From positions 868,001 to 932,000 of the forward strand of contig CAVZUK010000002.1 of NCBI GenBank assembly GCA_963778465.1: 64,000 bases of DNA. Direction: 5' to 3'. The position numbers were made by a program, and so were the translations under genes. This document shows, piece after piece, positions 8,691 through 17,382 of this stretch (position 1 is the first letter of the stretch; every line of letters starts with the position of its first letter). Below the pieces are notes generated by a model that made no database searches, was not told the DNA's origin, and was given only the letters and a program-made list of their open reading frames with translations. The stretch comes from CAVZBW01 sp963778465 (GTDB lineage Bacteria > Actinomycetota > Acidimicrobiia > Acidimicrobiales > RAAP-2).

Positions 8691-9070
8691 ATTGCTCCGG
8701 GGCCAAGAGGGGGGCCTTCCTCCAACCCGGCAGTTGCCATCGGCGCCGTTGATCGCAGGCTCGTTGCCGTGCCTCGGAAAGAGCGCTTTGGCGGTGGCAC
8801 CGCCACCGGCGAACCGGGAGACCCAGCAGTCGGCGTCCGGTCACGGGCACAAGGGGCTCGAAGGCCCCTTCGCACGATGAATGACTCACCCTGACCGGGT
8901 CCAGAACCCAACCACCCGTGGCTCTGAGCGATTCCCTTCCGGTGTTAGGGGAACGCCCTGTCCGGAATCTTCGACGATCACAAGGCCCAGCCGACGGGAA
9001 GAATGGCGATAGATCTCCTGCCCGGCGAACTCCTCGCCGCCGGTGATGTCTCGGCCGGAGGGCTCGTTCG
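8691..9070. other. Degenerate region upstream of the LuxR relic
   Basis: A minus-strand frame from about 9060 to 8895 gives 'LGLVIVEDSGQGVP' and then stops; this slightly resembles a histidine-kinase or receiver segment and may be the decayed front of the LuxR-type gene. The match is too weak to assign. No intact gene is present. Confidence 0.3.
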
Positions 9071-9415
9071 TCAGGATGTCCAGTCGACCAGCACGTCGGG
9101 GGGCGGGCTTGCGGGTGGAGCACCGAGGTCGACGTCAGTCACGTCCTTGACTTGGCCACGAAACCAGATGGAGTACTCGTCGTCGGAGGTGGCGAGTTCC
9201 GTGAAGGCCTTCTCGATGTCGGGAGCCTCGAACCACACCAACATGAAGCTCCCCATCGGAGTCTCCTGCACAGCCCAGGTCTCCCGGATGAGTCCCGTCC
9301 TTGCCGCCTGAGCCTCGAAACCCTTGCGGCGCTCCCCCATGCACTGTGCCGCGAAGTCCCTTCCTCCTTGTTCTTTTCCAGGAAGGATCGGGAAGACGCC
9401 ATTGAACACTGCCAT
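9071..9415 (-). CDS. Small conserved hypothetical protein, ferredoxin-like fold (possible DUF6176)
   Basis: The 114-residue product starts at the ATG at 9415, which has AGGAG nine bases upstream. It contains 'VFNGVFPILPGKEQGGRDFAAQ' at the N-terminus and 'MGSFMLVWFEAPDIEKAFTELATSDDEYSIWFRGQVKDVTDVDL' later, the pattern of a dimeric alpha/beta-barrel protein similar to antibiotic-biosynthesis-monooxygenase-like or DUF6176 proteins. No catalytic residues are evident. It is divergent from the TetR gene at 9527, and a palindrome lies between them, so it is a probable target of that repressor. Function unknown. Confidence 0.65.
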   Translation of the reverse strand: MAVFNGVFPILPGKEQGGRDFAAQCMGERRKGFEAQAARTGLIRETWAVQETPMGSFMLVWFEAPDIEKAFTELATSDDEYSIWFRGQVKDVTDVDLGAPPASPPPDVLVDWTS

Positions 9416-9477
9416 CGGACTGTCTCCTGTCGTTCGTCGATGTCGGGTCATGTTGGGCGGCCAGGCCGCTCGTGCAT

Positions 9478-9533
9478 CACGGTGTTATGCATAACACGGT
9501 GATGGATCGATGTCAATGACGGTGTTATGGATA
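9478..9533. promoter_or_regulatory. Probable TetR operator: palindrome plus repeated half-site
   Basis: A perfect 16-bp palindrome GTGTTATGCATAACAC occupies 9482-9497. A second copy of its left half, ACGGTGTTATGGATA, lies at 9519-9533 and covers the ATG at 9527 of the TetR gene. The arrangement lies between two divergent genes and is typical of a TetR autoregulatory operator that also controls the gene at 9071-9415. Confidence 0.7.
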
Positions 9534-10216
9534 GGCTGTCGGGCATGCCGCCCCGGTCTGCAGACCGTCATCTGCGCGAACGGATCATCAACACCGCCGC
9601 ACGGCTGCTGGCCATCGAGGGCACCGTGTCGGCGCGACGCTTGGCCCGCGAGCTGGGCACGTCGACGATGGTCGTCTATACCCACTTCGGCGGGATGGAC
9701 GAGCTGACCCGACAGGTCATGCGCCGCGGATTCGCCGATTTCGGAGCCGAGCTGGACCGCGGCGCGATCACGGACGACGCCGTCGCCGACTGGATGACCT
9801 ACCTCTGGAGCTACCGCCGGTTCGCGCTGCGCGAACCCCACCTGTACGCGGTGATGTTCGGTCCTGGACTGGCCGCCTTCAGGCTCGGTGACCCCGCCGA
9901 TCTCGCGGCGGCTCGGTCCACCTTCGTCTCGCTCCTCCGTCGCATCCACGCCTGCGTCAACGCGAGTCGATGGGAGGTCGACGACGTCACGACCGCCGGC
10001 GAAGCCATATGGTCCGGCGTGCACGGCCACACCACATTGGAGCTCACCGGGTTCTTCGGTGCAGTCGGCCGCGAGCCGGTGCGTTCGTACAGCGAGATCC
10101 TCACCAGGATGTCGATCGGCCTCGGTGACGACGCCCTCGCCACCGCTCGGTCACTGTCGACCGCCAGACGGCGGGCCGTCCGCACTGATCGAGCCGAGGC
10201 CTCGCCTGCACGATGA
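9527..10216 (+). CDS. TetR-family transcriptional repressor
   Basis: The 229-residue protein has an N-terminal TetR helix-turn-helix at about 18-65 ('IINTAARLLAIEGTVSARRL', then ARELGTSTMVVYTHFGGMDEL) and a C-terminal ligand domain of the TetR_C_33 style ('ALREPHLYAVMFGPGLAAF', with a WSGVHGHTTLEL helix). The ligand cannot be predicted. The ATG at 9527 lies inside an operator half-site and has no Shine-Dalgarno sequence, suggesting a leaderless transcript or a start at the ATG at 9545. It very probably represses itself and the divergent small gene. Confidence 0.88.
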   Translation: MDRLSGMPPRSADRHLRERIINTAARLLAIEGTVSARRLARELGTSTMVVYTHFGGMDELTRQVMRRGFADFGAELDRGAITDDAVADWMTYLWSYRRFALREPHLYAVMFGPGLAAFRLGDPADLAAARSTFVSLLRRIHACVNASRWEVDDVTTAGEAIWSGVHGHTTLELTGFFGAVGREPVRSYSEILTRMSIGLGDDALATARSLSTARRRAVRTDRAEASPAR

Positions 10217-10566
10217 GCGGTGGCCGCGATCCGCGATCGCAGCGACACCAGAGCCCGAGCGCGTCGCACCCCCGTGCGTCGAGCGCGACCGAACGACCGT
10301 CTGGGCGGGCCCGCATCAGATCCAGGCTCGACCCGCTCGACGCCGACACGTTGCCGCGCTCGACATCGATTGAAGTCCGCTCTACCCAACTCTCTGAGCT
10401 GCACACCGGTTGCGTGACGAGGCACGTCGAGCACCGGAATTGCCATCTGGTCCATGACGACTTCCCGTCACGTGCGGACCGTGCCCCGACACCACAACGC
10501 CGGCACGGGCCTAGCCGGCACCGGCGCTGTGGCGGCCGGACGTACTCCGGGGCCCGTCGGGTCGTG
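10217..10566. other. Intergenic stretch with no recognised gene
   Basis: This lies between the TetR stop and the end of the broken binding-protein gene. Frames on both strands are arginine- and proline-rich without family motifs. I see nothing in it. Confidence 0.5.
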
Positions 10567-11200
10567 TCAGCGCAACGGGACCTCGCCTTCTTTGCGATCG
10601 ACGTGGCCGAGGCCTTCGACCACCTTGAACGTGCCGTTCTCGGACCGGGCAATGTACACGTTCATGCGCACGTGGTGCTGACCTGGCACCATCTCGGCGG
10701 GACCTCCTGGACCCTGTGGTATGCGGGCGTGATCGAGCGCTGTGTGACGTCGTGCTGCTTGAGCGAGCCCGCCTCGTTCACAGACGACTCCCACATCCTC
10801 AGCGCCCGGTAGGTGCCAGTGCACGCCGAGCCGGCCGTGAACGTCTCGCTACCCGGGTACCGGGCCTCGTACCGGTTGAGGAGCTCGATGCTGGATGGAT
10901 CCTGCACGTCCTGGTAATAGTCGAGGCATCCGTAGAGCCCCTCGACGTGCTCAGCCGGCACGAGGCCCAGGAAGTTCTCATCGAAGTAGGTGCACACCAC
11001 CCGCCCACCTCGTCCCAGAAAGCCCGCGTCGTGCAATTCTGCGAGGAACGGCGTGACACTGGGCGGCACGATCGTGTTGAATACGACGTCGGCTCCCGTC
11101 GCCGTGATGTCAGCCACTACCGCCTCGTAGTCGACGTGGTCGAGCGGGATAGAGAACGCGGACCTGGGTGTCGACGCCCCCTGAGCCCGGAGATCGAGGA
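10567..11200 (-). pseudogene. Broken periplasmic ligand-binding protein (UrtA/AmiC type)
   Basis: The minus strand encodes the C-terminal half of a branched-chain-amino-acid/urea/amide binding protein. One frame gives 'VDYEAVVADITATGADVVFN', FLAELHDAGF, 'GLYGCLDYYQDVQDPSSIEL' and 'TFTAGSACTGTYRALRMWES'. From about 10745 the similarity continues in another frame: LDHARIPQGPGGPAEMVPGQ, HHVRMNVYIARSENGTFKVV. So a frameshift lies near 10745, and the front half (about 180 residues of a usual 400, with the signal peptide) is missing upstream of about 11200. No urea or amide permease genes are nearby. It is a decayed gene fragment. Confidence 0.8.
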
Positions 11201-11277
11201 AGGTCGCCACCGGTGTCGCCACTAGGACGATGGAGCAGGTGCGAGCCCCATGAGTTCCCTTGACATTGCCAGCGCCC

Positions 11278-12657
11278 TCACGCAGCTCCACGATCGAAGG
11301 GTCGATCACGAGGACGTGAGGGTGGAACGGCAAAATAGAGACGGCCGACATCGGCCAATGGGAGGATGCTGAGCGCCTGCAGCGCAGCTTCGCTGCTGTA
11401 GGTCAACAGGTCGTCCTTGCCTCTTGGTTCCGATCGCCGGGCGAGCTGCACCGCTCTTCGGGTTGCCGCATCGAAGGCGTGGCTGCGGTCGAGGCGCGAG
11501 AGGGACAGAAGGTTCTCGGCGAAGACAACGTCGAACCCCGGCTGGCCGTAAGAGCCGCGGCGAGAGCCGAAGTCGTCCATGGACCGCTGCGCCAGGTCGA
11601 CCGCGGCGCGCAAGGAGTACTGCTCCGGGTCTACTTCGGAGAGGGCGGCGAGCACGCCGATCATGATGCCCTGGTTGTAGGTGTAGATGGCCCAGTTGCG
11701 CACCACCCGCACGCCGTCGTCGTGCAGGCCGTCGTCGTAGAGGCCGGTGGTGTGGTCGAGGAGATGGTTCTCCAGCCACACAACGATGCGCTCGCTCCAC
11801 TGGAGATATGCCCGCCGATGGGTGAGCCGATAGAGATCGACGCCTAGCAGCGCCGCTGGAGCATTCGAAACCACGGACTTCTCGTTATCCGTGGCGGTCG
11901 CGGTGTGGTCTTCCCAGTAGATGCCACCCTCCCGCGGATCCCAGTTGGCCACGGCGAGGGCAAAGACTGCCTCGGCCCGCTGGAGCAACGGCGCGTCGCC
12001 GGTCTGGGCGTAGGCCTGGACCGTCGCCAGACCCATCCAGAGGCTGTCGTCCACCCTCGGGAGGTCCGAAGCCACGTGGAAGGGATGGGGGCCTTGGTCG
12101 TAGGCGGGCGCGAAGCCGGCCAAGGAGTTGTCCCAGTCGTTGGCGTTGACCGCGACCAGGGTCCGGGCCAGATCCCCCGAGCAGGGGCCCCCGCCGGGCA
12201 GGAGAGCTCGGACGGCGAAGTAGTTGAGCGCCTGGAAGGTGGGCCACACGCTGGCGTAGAAGCCGAGCTGGGTGTTCTTGAGCAGCTGATTGCCGACGCC
12301 GTACCTCGCCTCGAGTTCCGCACAGCTGGGACTCGAGGTCTGACGGGCGAAGGGATCGATACGGTTGAATGCGGCCTGACCATCGGACGCCAGGAGCTCG
12401 ACCGAGAGGGCGGCTTGGTCATGGCCGGGCACCTCGGGGAGGGACTCGAGGACGGCGACGGCCAGGACGAGCACCGCCAGGGCGGTGATCCAGCAGGCCC
12501 TTCGCGTTCCCCGCCGCTGGAGGGCCAGTCGGTGCCGAGTGGCCGCTTCCGGTGGGGGCACCTTTGTGCCTTGCAAGGCGGCGTCCGAGTTGCGCACGGT
12601 CGGCACTGACGCAGGTCTACCCGGGAGGGGCGGGCCGTCACTCAAGTCACTCGCCAA
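11278..12657 (-). CDS. Glycoside hydrolase family 76-like (alpha-1,6-mannanase), membrane-anchored
   Basis: The 459-residue product has an N-terminal cytoplasmic stretch, one hydrophobic segment at about 55-70 (signal anchor or long signal peptide) and an (alpha/alpha)6 domain matching GH76. Visible markers are VDDSLWMGLA with the adjacent acid pair D203-D204, EGGIYWEDH at 243-251, the KSVVSNAPAALLGVDLYRLT type helix at 260-279, and a later TYNQGIMIGVLAAL. GH76 enzymes cleave alpha-1,6-mannose linkages. The frame begins with TTG at 12657, and in-frame GTG codons just downstream are alternatives. It diverges from a sugar-binding lipoprotein gene, which suggests a joint role in using mannose-containing glycans. 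Confidence 0.78.
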   Translation of the reverse strand: MASDLSDGPPLPGRPASVPTVRNSDAALQGTKVPPPEAATRHRLALQRRGTRRACWITALAVLVLAVAVLESLPEVPGHDQAALSVELLASDGQAAFNRIDPFARQTSSPSCAELEARYGVGNQLLKNTQLGFYASVWPTFQALNYFAVRALLPGGGPCSGDLARTLVAVNANDWDNSLAGFAPAYDQGPHPFHVASDLPRVDDSLWMGLATVQAYAQTGDAPLLQRAEAVFALAVANWDPREGGIYWEDHTATATDNEKSVVSNAPAALLGVDLYRLTHRRAYLQWSERIVVWLENHLLDHTTGLYDDGLHDDGVRVVRNWAIYTYNQGIMIGVLAALSEVDPEQYSLRAAVDLAQRSMDDFGSRRGSYGQPGFDVVFAENLLSLSRLDRSHAFDAATRRAVQLARRSEPRGKDDLLTYSSEAALQALSILPLADVGRLYFAVPPSRPRDRPFDRGAA

Positions 12658-12894
12658 ACCATGAGGAAGCGCCGGGCGTAGCGCTCGCGGTCATCGGCAG
12701 ATGGGGTTGGGACCAATCACTCGTTCGAAGGGGGTTGACGGAGCCCCAACTCGATCTTCGCCCCGAGAATGACGGAACGATGGTTCGGATTCTGTCCGCT
12801 AGGGTCCACTCACGGCGATGGAGCCAAGTTTGCGCCCGGTTTCGCTCGCCGGCGGTAGCTGGGAATACGACGACGCTGCGGCAGGGGGTTACGG

Positions 12895-14181
12895 ATGCGG
12901 GGTCATTCCGGCTCGGGACGCCTGACACGCCATTGGCGGCTCGGGTCGGCCGTCGCCGCCGTCGCATTGGTGGCGACGGCCTGCAGCGGGGGCAGTTCGA
13001 GCAGTTCCAGCAGCACGGGTAGTCCGGCGAACACCAAGCAGACGGTTGTCTTTGCCGCTGCGGGGTTGGGGACCGAGGAGGAGGCCACCCAGGCCGCGGC
13101 CAACCAATTCGAGAAGCTGCATCCCAACATCCACATCCAGATCCAGGTCCTGTCGTCCAACTCCACGAAGTTCCTGGACCAGATCGAGCAGCGGTTCAAG
13201 GCCGGCTCGAGCACACCCGATGTGATCCAGTCCGATGTGACCTATCCCTCCACGTTCGCCAAAGCCGGCTGGGTCGCCCCGCTCGACAAATACGGCACGG
13301 ATCTGTCCCGTTTCTTCCCGGGCCAGGTCAAGGCCGGCCAGTACCAGGGCAAGACCTACGCCGTACCGTGGTTCATCAACCCCGAAGGCCTCTTCTACCG
13401 CACCGACCTGGTGCCCACCCCGCCGGGCACGCCCCAACAGCTGGTCCAGGACGCACAGGCGGCCATGCAGATGGATCCCTCGCTGCAAGAGGGACTCGCC
13501 TTCGAGGGTGACAAGTACGAGGGAGCCGTCACCGCCTTCATGTGCTTCGAGGGCGGTTTCGGCGGACAGCTCAACCCGAGCAACCTCGACACGCCGGAGA
13601 ACGAGCAGGCGCTGCAATTCGAGCACGACACGATCTACTCCTCCCACATCGCTCCCCAGGCGGTGACCGGATGGCAGGAGGGCGACGTCCAGGAGGCCTT
13701 CACCTCCGGCCAGACGCCATTTGCCATCAACTATCCGTTCGTCTTCGGGGCAGCCGCCCAGGCGGACTCGGTCGTACCCGTGAGCAAGATCGGCTTCGCC
13801 CCCTTCCCCTCGGGTACCAACACCCCGCAGGCGCCTCTCGGTGGCGAGATGCTGTCCGTCAACGCCAAGAGCCAGCACGCCGAGGCGGCGTGGGAGTTCA
13901 TCCAGTACCTCGAGAACCCCCAGGTCCAAGACCAACGAGCGATCGCCACGGGAGACCCTCCGGCCGATCAGACTGCCTACAACCAAGCCCTGTTCTCACA
14001 GGCGCCGTACTTCCAGCAAGTCGAATCCCTCGCCAAGGTCACCGTCGACCGACCGGTCACGCCGAACTACCCGCAGATGTCCACCTACCTCCAGACGATG
14101 ATCTCCTCGGTGCTGTCGAACCTCGCCTCTCCGTCCACCGCCCTGGCGACCGCAGCGAGTCAGGTCAAGCCGTTGGCTTGA
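12895..14181 (+). CDS. ABC sugar-transporter substrate-binding lipoprotein
   Basis: The 428-residue protein has a lipoprotein signal ending in VATAC (lipidated Cys30), a Ser-rich linker, and the extracellular solute-binding family 1 fold: 'EEEATQAAANQFEKLHPNI', 'PDVIQSDVTYPSTFAKAGWV', YAVPWFINPEGLFYRTDL, and the C-terminal helix with 'QHAEAAWEFIQYLENP'. It is most like maltose/trehalose-type (LpqY-like) binding proteins. No permease or ATPase gene follows (the next gene is on the other strand), so it must use components encoded elsewhere. It diverges from the GH76 gene with 237 bases between starts; shared control is plausible. Confidence 0.86.
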   Translation: MRGHSGSGRLTRHWRLGSAVAAVALVATACSGGSSSSSSSTGSPANTKQTVVFAAAGLGTEEEATQAAANQFEKLHPNIHIQIQVLSSNSTKFLDQIEQRFKAGSSTPDVIQSDVTYPSTFAKAGWVAPLDKYGTDLSRFFPGQVKAGQYQGKTYAVPWFINPEGLFYRTDLVPTPPGTPQQLVQDAQAAMQMDPSLQEGLAFEGDKYEGAVTAFMCFEGGFGGQLNPSNLDTPENEQALQFEHDTIYSSHIAPQAVTGWQEGDVQEAFTSGQTPFAINYPFVFGAAAQADSVVPVSKIGFAPFPSGTNTPQAPLGGEMLSVNAKSQHAEAAWEFIQYLENPQVQDQRAIATGDPPADQTAYNQALFSQAPYFQQVESLAKVTVDRPVTPNYPQMSTYLQTMISSVLSNLASPSTALATAASQVKPLA

Positions 14182-14252
14182 CCGCCGAAGGTCCGGCGTC
14201 CCGGCCCTGAGTCAGAGATTCGTCGCGCTCAGCCGTCAGCCGTCACTCCGGG

Positions 14253-15443
14253 TCATCGGCCGAGGTGGACGGGCAACCGGCGGAAGCCGTTGGTCAGGTT
14301 GGACCGCACCTTCGTGGGTTTGTCGCCGAGCTCGATGGTGGAGAACCCGGACAGAAGCTCCTCGAAGAACAAACGCGCCTGGAGTCGAGCGACGTGCGCG
14401 CCGAGGCAGAAGTGGGAGCCGATCCCGAAGCTGAGATGTGGATTCGGTGTCCGACGGACGTCGAAGTGCTGGGGGTCGGCGAAGACCGCCTCGTCCCGAT
14501 TGGCGGAGGTGAAGTAGACCGCGACCTTGTCGCCGCCCTTGATCTTCTTGCCTCCGAGCTCGGTGTCGGCCGTTGCCGTCCGTCGCAGGTAGTGGACGGG
14601 GTTGCAGAACCGCAGGATCTCTTCGACGGCCGAGGGGATCAGGCCGGGGTCCCCCCGCATTGCCTGCGTCTGCTCGGGGTGCCGAACGAGTTGCTCGGTA
14701 CCGGACGAGATCAGGGTCCTCGTGGTGTCGTTCCCTGCGGTGACGAGCTGGAAGAAGAAGGAGCCGAAGTCCACGTCGCTCATCGGCTCGCCGTTCTCGA
14801 ACGTCGTCTCGAGCAAGAGGGAGGTGACGTCTTCCCGCCGGGGCATGGCACGTCGTCGCCCGGCCCAATCGATCGCATAGGCGATCATCTCGAGCGAGGC
14901 GTTGCCCGGTTGGGAGTCCAGGACCTCCTGGTCCTGGCCGCCGAGCGCGATCTCGGCCCACCGCCGGATCATGGGTGTGTCCTCGCGGGGGAGACCCATG
15001 ATCTCGGCGATGGTCTCCGACGCCAGCGGGCCGGCGACGTCGTGACAGAAGTCGACGTCACCCTTGGCGGAAGCCCTTGCGAGCAGGTCGCGGCAGCGGG
15101 CCCGAATCTGCGGCTCCATGCGACCGATGACCCGGGCGCCGAAGTGGGGCGCGAGCGGTTGACGGTACGCCGTGTGCTGGGGTGGGTCCATCACGAGGAG
15201 CATTCGGCGGGTGCTCTCGAGGGTCGCCGGGTCGGGATCCTCGAGCATGACTCCGCCGAGCCAGCTGGAGAACATCTCGGGGTGCCGGGACACGTGTACC
15301 ACGTCGGCGTGTCGCAGCACGGCCCAGTAGCCGGGCTCCCCGGGCATGTCCTGCCAATGGACGGGGTCGCTGCGGCGCAGCTGGGCGAAGGTGTCGTGTA
15401 CGTCCTCGCCCAAGTACCAGTCCGGATCCCGGAGATCACCCAT
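14253..15443 (-). CDS. Cytochrome P450 (first of four)
   Basis: The 396-residue soluble bacterial P450 has the I-helix AGNDTTR at 236-242, the K-helix EEILR at 274-278 and the heme loop FGIGSHFCLG at 339-348 with Cys346 as the iron ligand. The N-terminal region DPDWYLGEDVHDTFAQLRR and the MDPPQHTAYR segment are as in the CYP124/125/142-like actinomycete group, which hydroxylates sterol side chains, terpenoids or fatty acids; the substrate is not readable. The start at 15443 has AAAGGGG upstream; the 72 codons upstream of it in the frame are not P450-like. It diverges from the gene at 15583. Confidence 0.9.
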   Translation of the reverse strand: MGDLRDPDWYLGEDVHDTFAQLRRSDPVHWQDMPGEPGYWAVLRHADVVHVSRHPEMFSSWLGGVMLEDPDPATLESTRRMLLVMDPPQHTAYRQPLAPHFGARVIGRMEPQIRARCRDLLARASAKGDVDFCHDVAGPLASETIAEIMGLPREDTPMIRRWAEIALGGQDQEVLDSQPGNASLEMIAYAIDWAGRRRAMPRREDVTSLLLETTFENGEPMSDVDFGSFFFQLVTAGNDTTRTLISSGTEQLVRHPEQTQAMRGDPGLIPSAVEEILRFCNPVHYLRRTATADTELGGKKIKGGDKVAVYFTSANRDEAVFADPQHFDVRRTPNPHLSFGIGSHFCLGAHVARLQARLFFEELLSGFSTIELGDKPTKVRSNLTNGFRRLPVHLGR

Positions 15444-15582
15444 CGTTCGCCCCTTTCCCCTGGGTCGACCCACCGTATCCAACGGGTCCGAACACCCTCG
15501 GTTGCCCTTTCCTCGTGACGAGAGGAGCCCACTAGAGTTTCGAGGACTTGGGCCGCGTGATCTCGCGGTGAGGGAGGGCCAC

Positions 15583-16200
15583 ATGGTGGGGAACCCCAAT
15601 GCACGAGGCGAGGCACTCGGCGAACCGGTGCTCGACCCTGTCGAGGCGGCCAACGCCATGGAGCCGAACCCCTTCGGCTACAGCGACGCCCAGCGCCACG
15701 TCGGTGACATCGGCACGCCGATCACTCCGCAAGGGACCCTCGCCGTCGACGAGCCGGAGGACATCATCCCGCCCAGTCCGCTCTGGGCGATGAAGCTCCA
15801 TCGGCACTTCCAGTGGTCCCACCTCCTCCCTCTCGACCAACGGCACGATCGGGTTCGCCTCGCGGTCGGCTCCGGCGACGACGTCGTCTATCTGATGGAT
15901 GACGGGCACCACCACCGCATCGTCGGCCGTCATGTCGGCACCACTGCCGACGGCACCGGATACTCGCTGGTGGCCAGAATCACGACGGCGGCAACCGAAG
16001 CGCTGGTGGCCGGCCAGAGCACCTCCCGTCAGGCCATCCTCGACGGCAAGGGCCTGGCACTCTATGGAGTCGCCCAGGACGGACCCGCCTCCAACGTCTT
16101 CATCGTCACGACCTACGGGGAGTCCGCGGACGTCCCCGAGGAGTACCTGCCGCCCAACCCACCCCTCCGCTTCGCCGAGGGTCTCGACGTATCGGGTTGA
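15583..16200 (+). CDS. Conserved hypothetical protein
   Basis: The 205-residue product starts at the ATG at 15583, preceded by GAGGGAGGG. It is acidic, without signal peptide or membrane segments, and has a proline-rich first half ('GTPITPQGTLAVDEPEDIIP') and a beta-rich second half ('DRVRLAVGSGDDVVYLMDDG', 'HHHRIVGRHVG'). I do not recognise a family. It is followed after 31 bases by an NTF2-like gene in the same direction and diverges from a P450 gene, so a link to the same catabolic pathway is likely but unproven. Confidence 0.6.
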   Translation: MVGNPNARGEALGEPVLDPVEAANAMEPNPFGYSDAQRHVGDIGTPITPQGTLAVDEPEDIIPPSPLWAMKLHRHFQWSHLLPLDQRHDRVRLAVGSGDDVVYLMDDGHHHRIVGRHVGTTADGTGYSLVARITTAATEALVAGQSTSRQAILDGKGLALYGVAQDGPASNVFIVTTYGESADVPEEYLPPNPPLRFAEGLDVSG

Positions 16201-16231
16201 GCGTCCGTCGAATCGCGAGGAGGGCTGCCAA

Positions 16232-16717
16232 GTGTGCGATCGGTGCGAGATCGAGAACCTGCTCTACGAGTACCAGGCAAGACTGGATGCCGGCGATCTC
16301 GAGGGGATGGCCGAGCTGTTCGAGCACGCCGAGATGAACGCCGACTCGGTGGACGACAGGTGGCGTGGTTCGGCCGAGGTCCTTGCGCTCTACCGGCAGA
16401 TCTTTCGCATCTACGAGGACGGTTCACCCCACACGACGCACACGACGCTCAACCCGATCCTCCACATCGACGACGAGGCAGGCACCGCTCGATGCCGCTC
16501 GGTGTACGTCGTCTACCAGCAGGTGGGCGACTTCCCGCTCCAGCCGATCATCACCGGGGGGTATCACGACACCTTCGAGCGGGTCGACGGAACGTGGCGC
16601 TACGCCTCCCGCACCTTCATCGGCGGGTTGCAGGGAGATCTGCGGGCTCACCAACGGCTCGAAGATCACCCCGTCTTCACCGACCAAGTGGCGACGGACG
16701 GCGACGAGCAGATCTGA
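16232..16717 (+). CDS. SnoaL/NTF2-like protein
   Basis: The 161-residue product starts with a GTG at 16232, preceded by a strong GCGAGGAGGG site. It begins with CEIENLLYEYQARLDAGDLE and GMAELFEHAEM, followed by HTTLNPILHIDDEAGTARCR and YVVYQQVGDFPLQPIITGGY, DTFERVDGTWRYASRTFI, the pattern of the SnoaL_4 branch of the NTF2-like cone fold. Relatives include steroid isomerase-like and dehydratase-like enzymes and aromatic dioxygenase small subunits. It is in tandem with the hypothetical gene upstream. A role in the turnover of a ring-containing substrate is plausible, but no catalytic residue can be fixed. Confidence 0.8.
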   Translation: MCDRCEIENLLYEYQARLDAGDLEGMAELFEHAEMNADSVDDRWRGSAEVLALYRQIFRIYEDGSPHTTHTTLNPILHIDDEAGTARCRSVYVVYQQVGDFPLQPIITGGYHDTFERVDGTWRYASRTFIGGLQGDLRAHQRLEDHPVFTDQVATDGDEQI

Positions 16718-16770
16718 TCCTTCGGCGCAGGGACGGGCATGCCCGGCCCGGCGCCACCTGGACCGCCTTC

Positions 16771-17382
16771 TCAATCGCCTGGCGGCGCCTTCTCGTGCAA
16801 CCGGGCGATCCCGGCGGTGAGGAGGCCGATGTGGAGCGTGAACAGCTCGTCCACCTCTCGTGGGGTGACGCCCGACGGATTGCTCCCCGACAAGCGGCCA
16901 CGCCGTCCCGTTGGGGCGTGCAGGCTCGACCCCTGCTCCATCGCCACGAACCCGACCGTCGCCCACATCAACAGGCGGCAGGCCTGCACCGCGGCGTCCG
17001 CCGACAGCTCGTCGGCGCGCATGGCGGCGATCAGCGGTCGCGACGCCTCCACGTAGGCCTCTCGCGCCGCACCCAGATAGAGGCGGCTGTCGGGGGCCAG
17101 CTTGAGCCGGCTCCGCAGCTGCTGGCACCAGCGCTCGGCGTAGCCGGGCCACGGCTCCTCGTCACCCGCCGCGGGCGCCAGGTCGGCGAGGAGCTGGTCG
17201 GCGACGGCGTCGATGAGTGCGGCCTTGTTCCCGACTCGGGTGTAGAGCGGCATGGGCGAGACGCCGAGCCGATCCGCCACGTTGCGCATGCTGACGGCGT
17301 CGAGACCTCGTTCGCGCAGGATCACGATGGCGGCCTCGACGATCTCGTCGGCGTCGAGTTCCAGCTCGTTGGGCTTGGCCAT
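16771..17382 (-). CDS. TetR-family regulator closing the catabolic operon
   Basis: The 203-residue protein has a TetR helix-turn-helix at about 10-55 (DEIVEAAIVILRERGLDAVS, MRNVADRLGVSPMPLYTRVG, NKAALIDAVAD) and a TetR_C-type domain. Its ATG overlaps the stop of the kinase-like gene upstream (ATGA at 17381-17384 read in reverse), so it is translated as the last gene of an eight-gene operon starting at 24076. This position suggests that it regulates the operon, with an acyl-CoA or substrate-like effector; that is inference. The C-terminal end is convergent with the SnoaL-like gene. Confidence 0.87.
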   Translation of the reverse strand: MAKPNELELDADEIVEAAIVILRERGLDAVSMRNVADRLGVSPMPLYTRVGNKAALIDAVADQLLADLAPAAGDEEPWPGYAERWCQQLRSRLKLAPDSRLYLGAAREAYVEASRPLIAAMRADELSADAAVQACRLLMWATVGFVAMEQGSSLHAPTGRRGRLSGSNPSGVTPREVDELFTLHIGLLTAGIARLHEKAPPGD

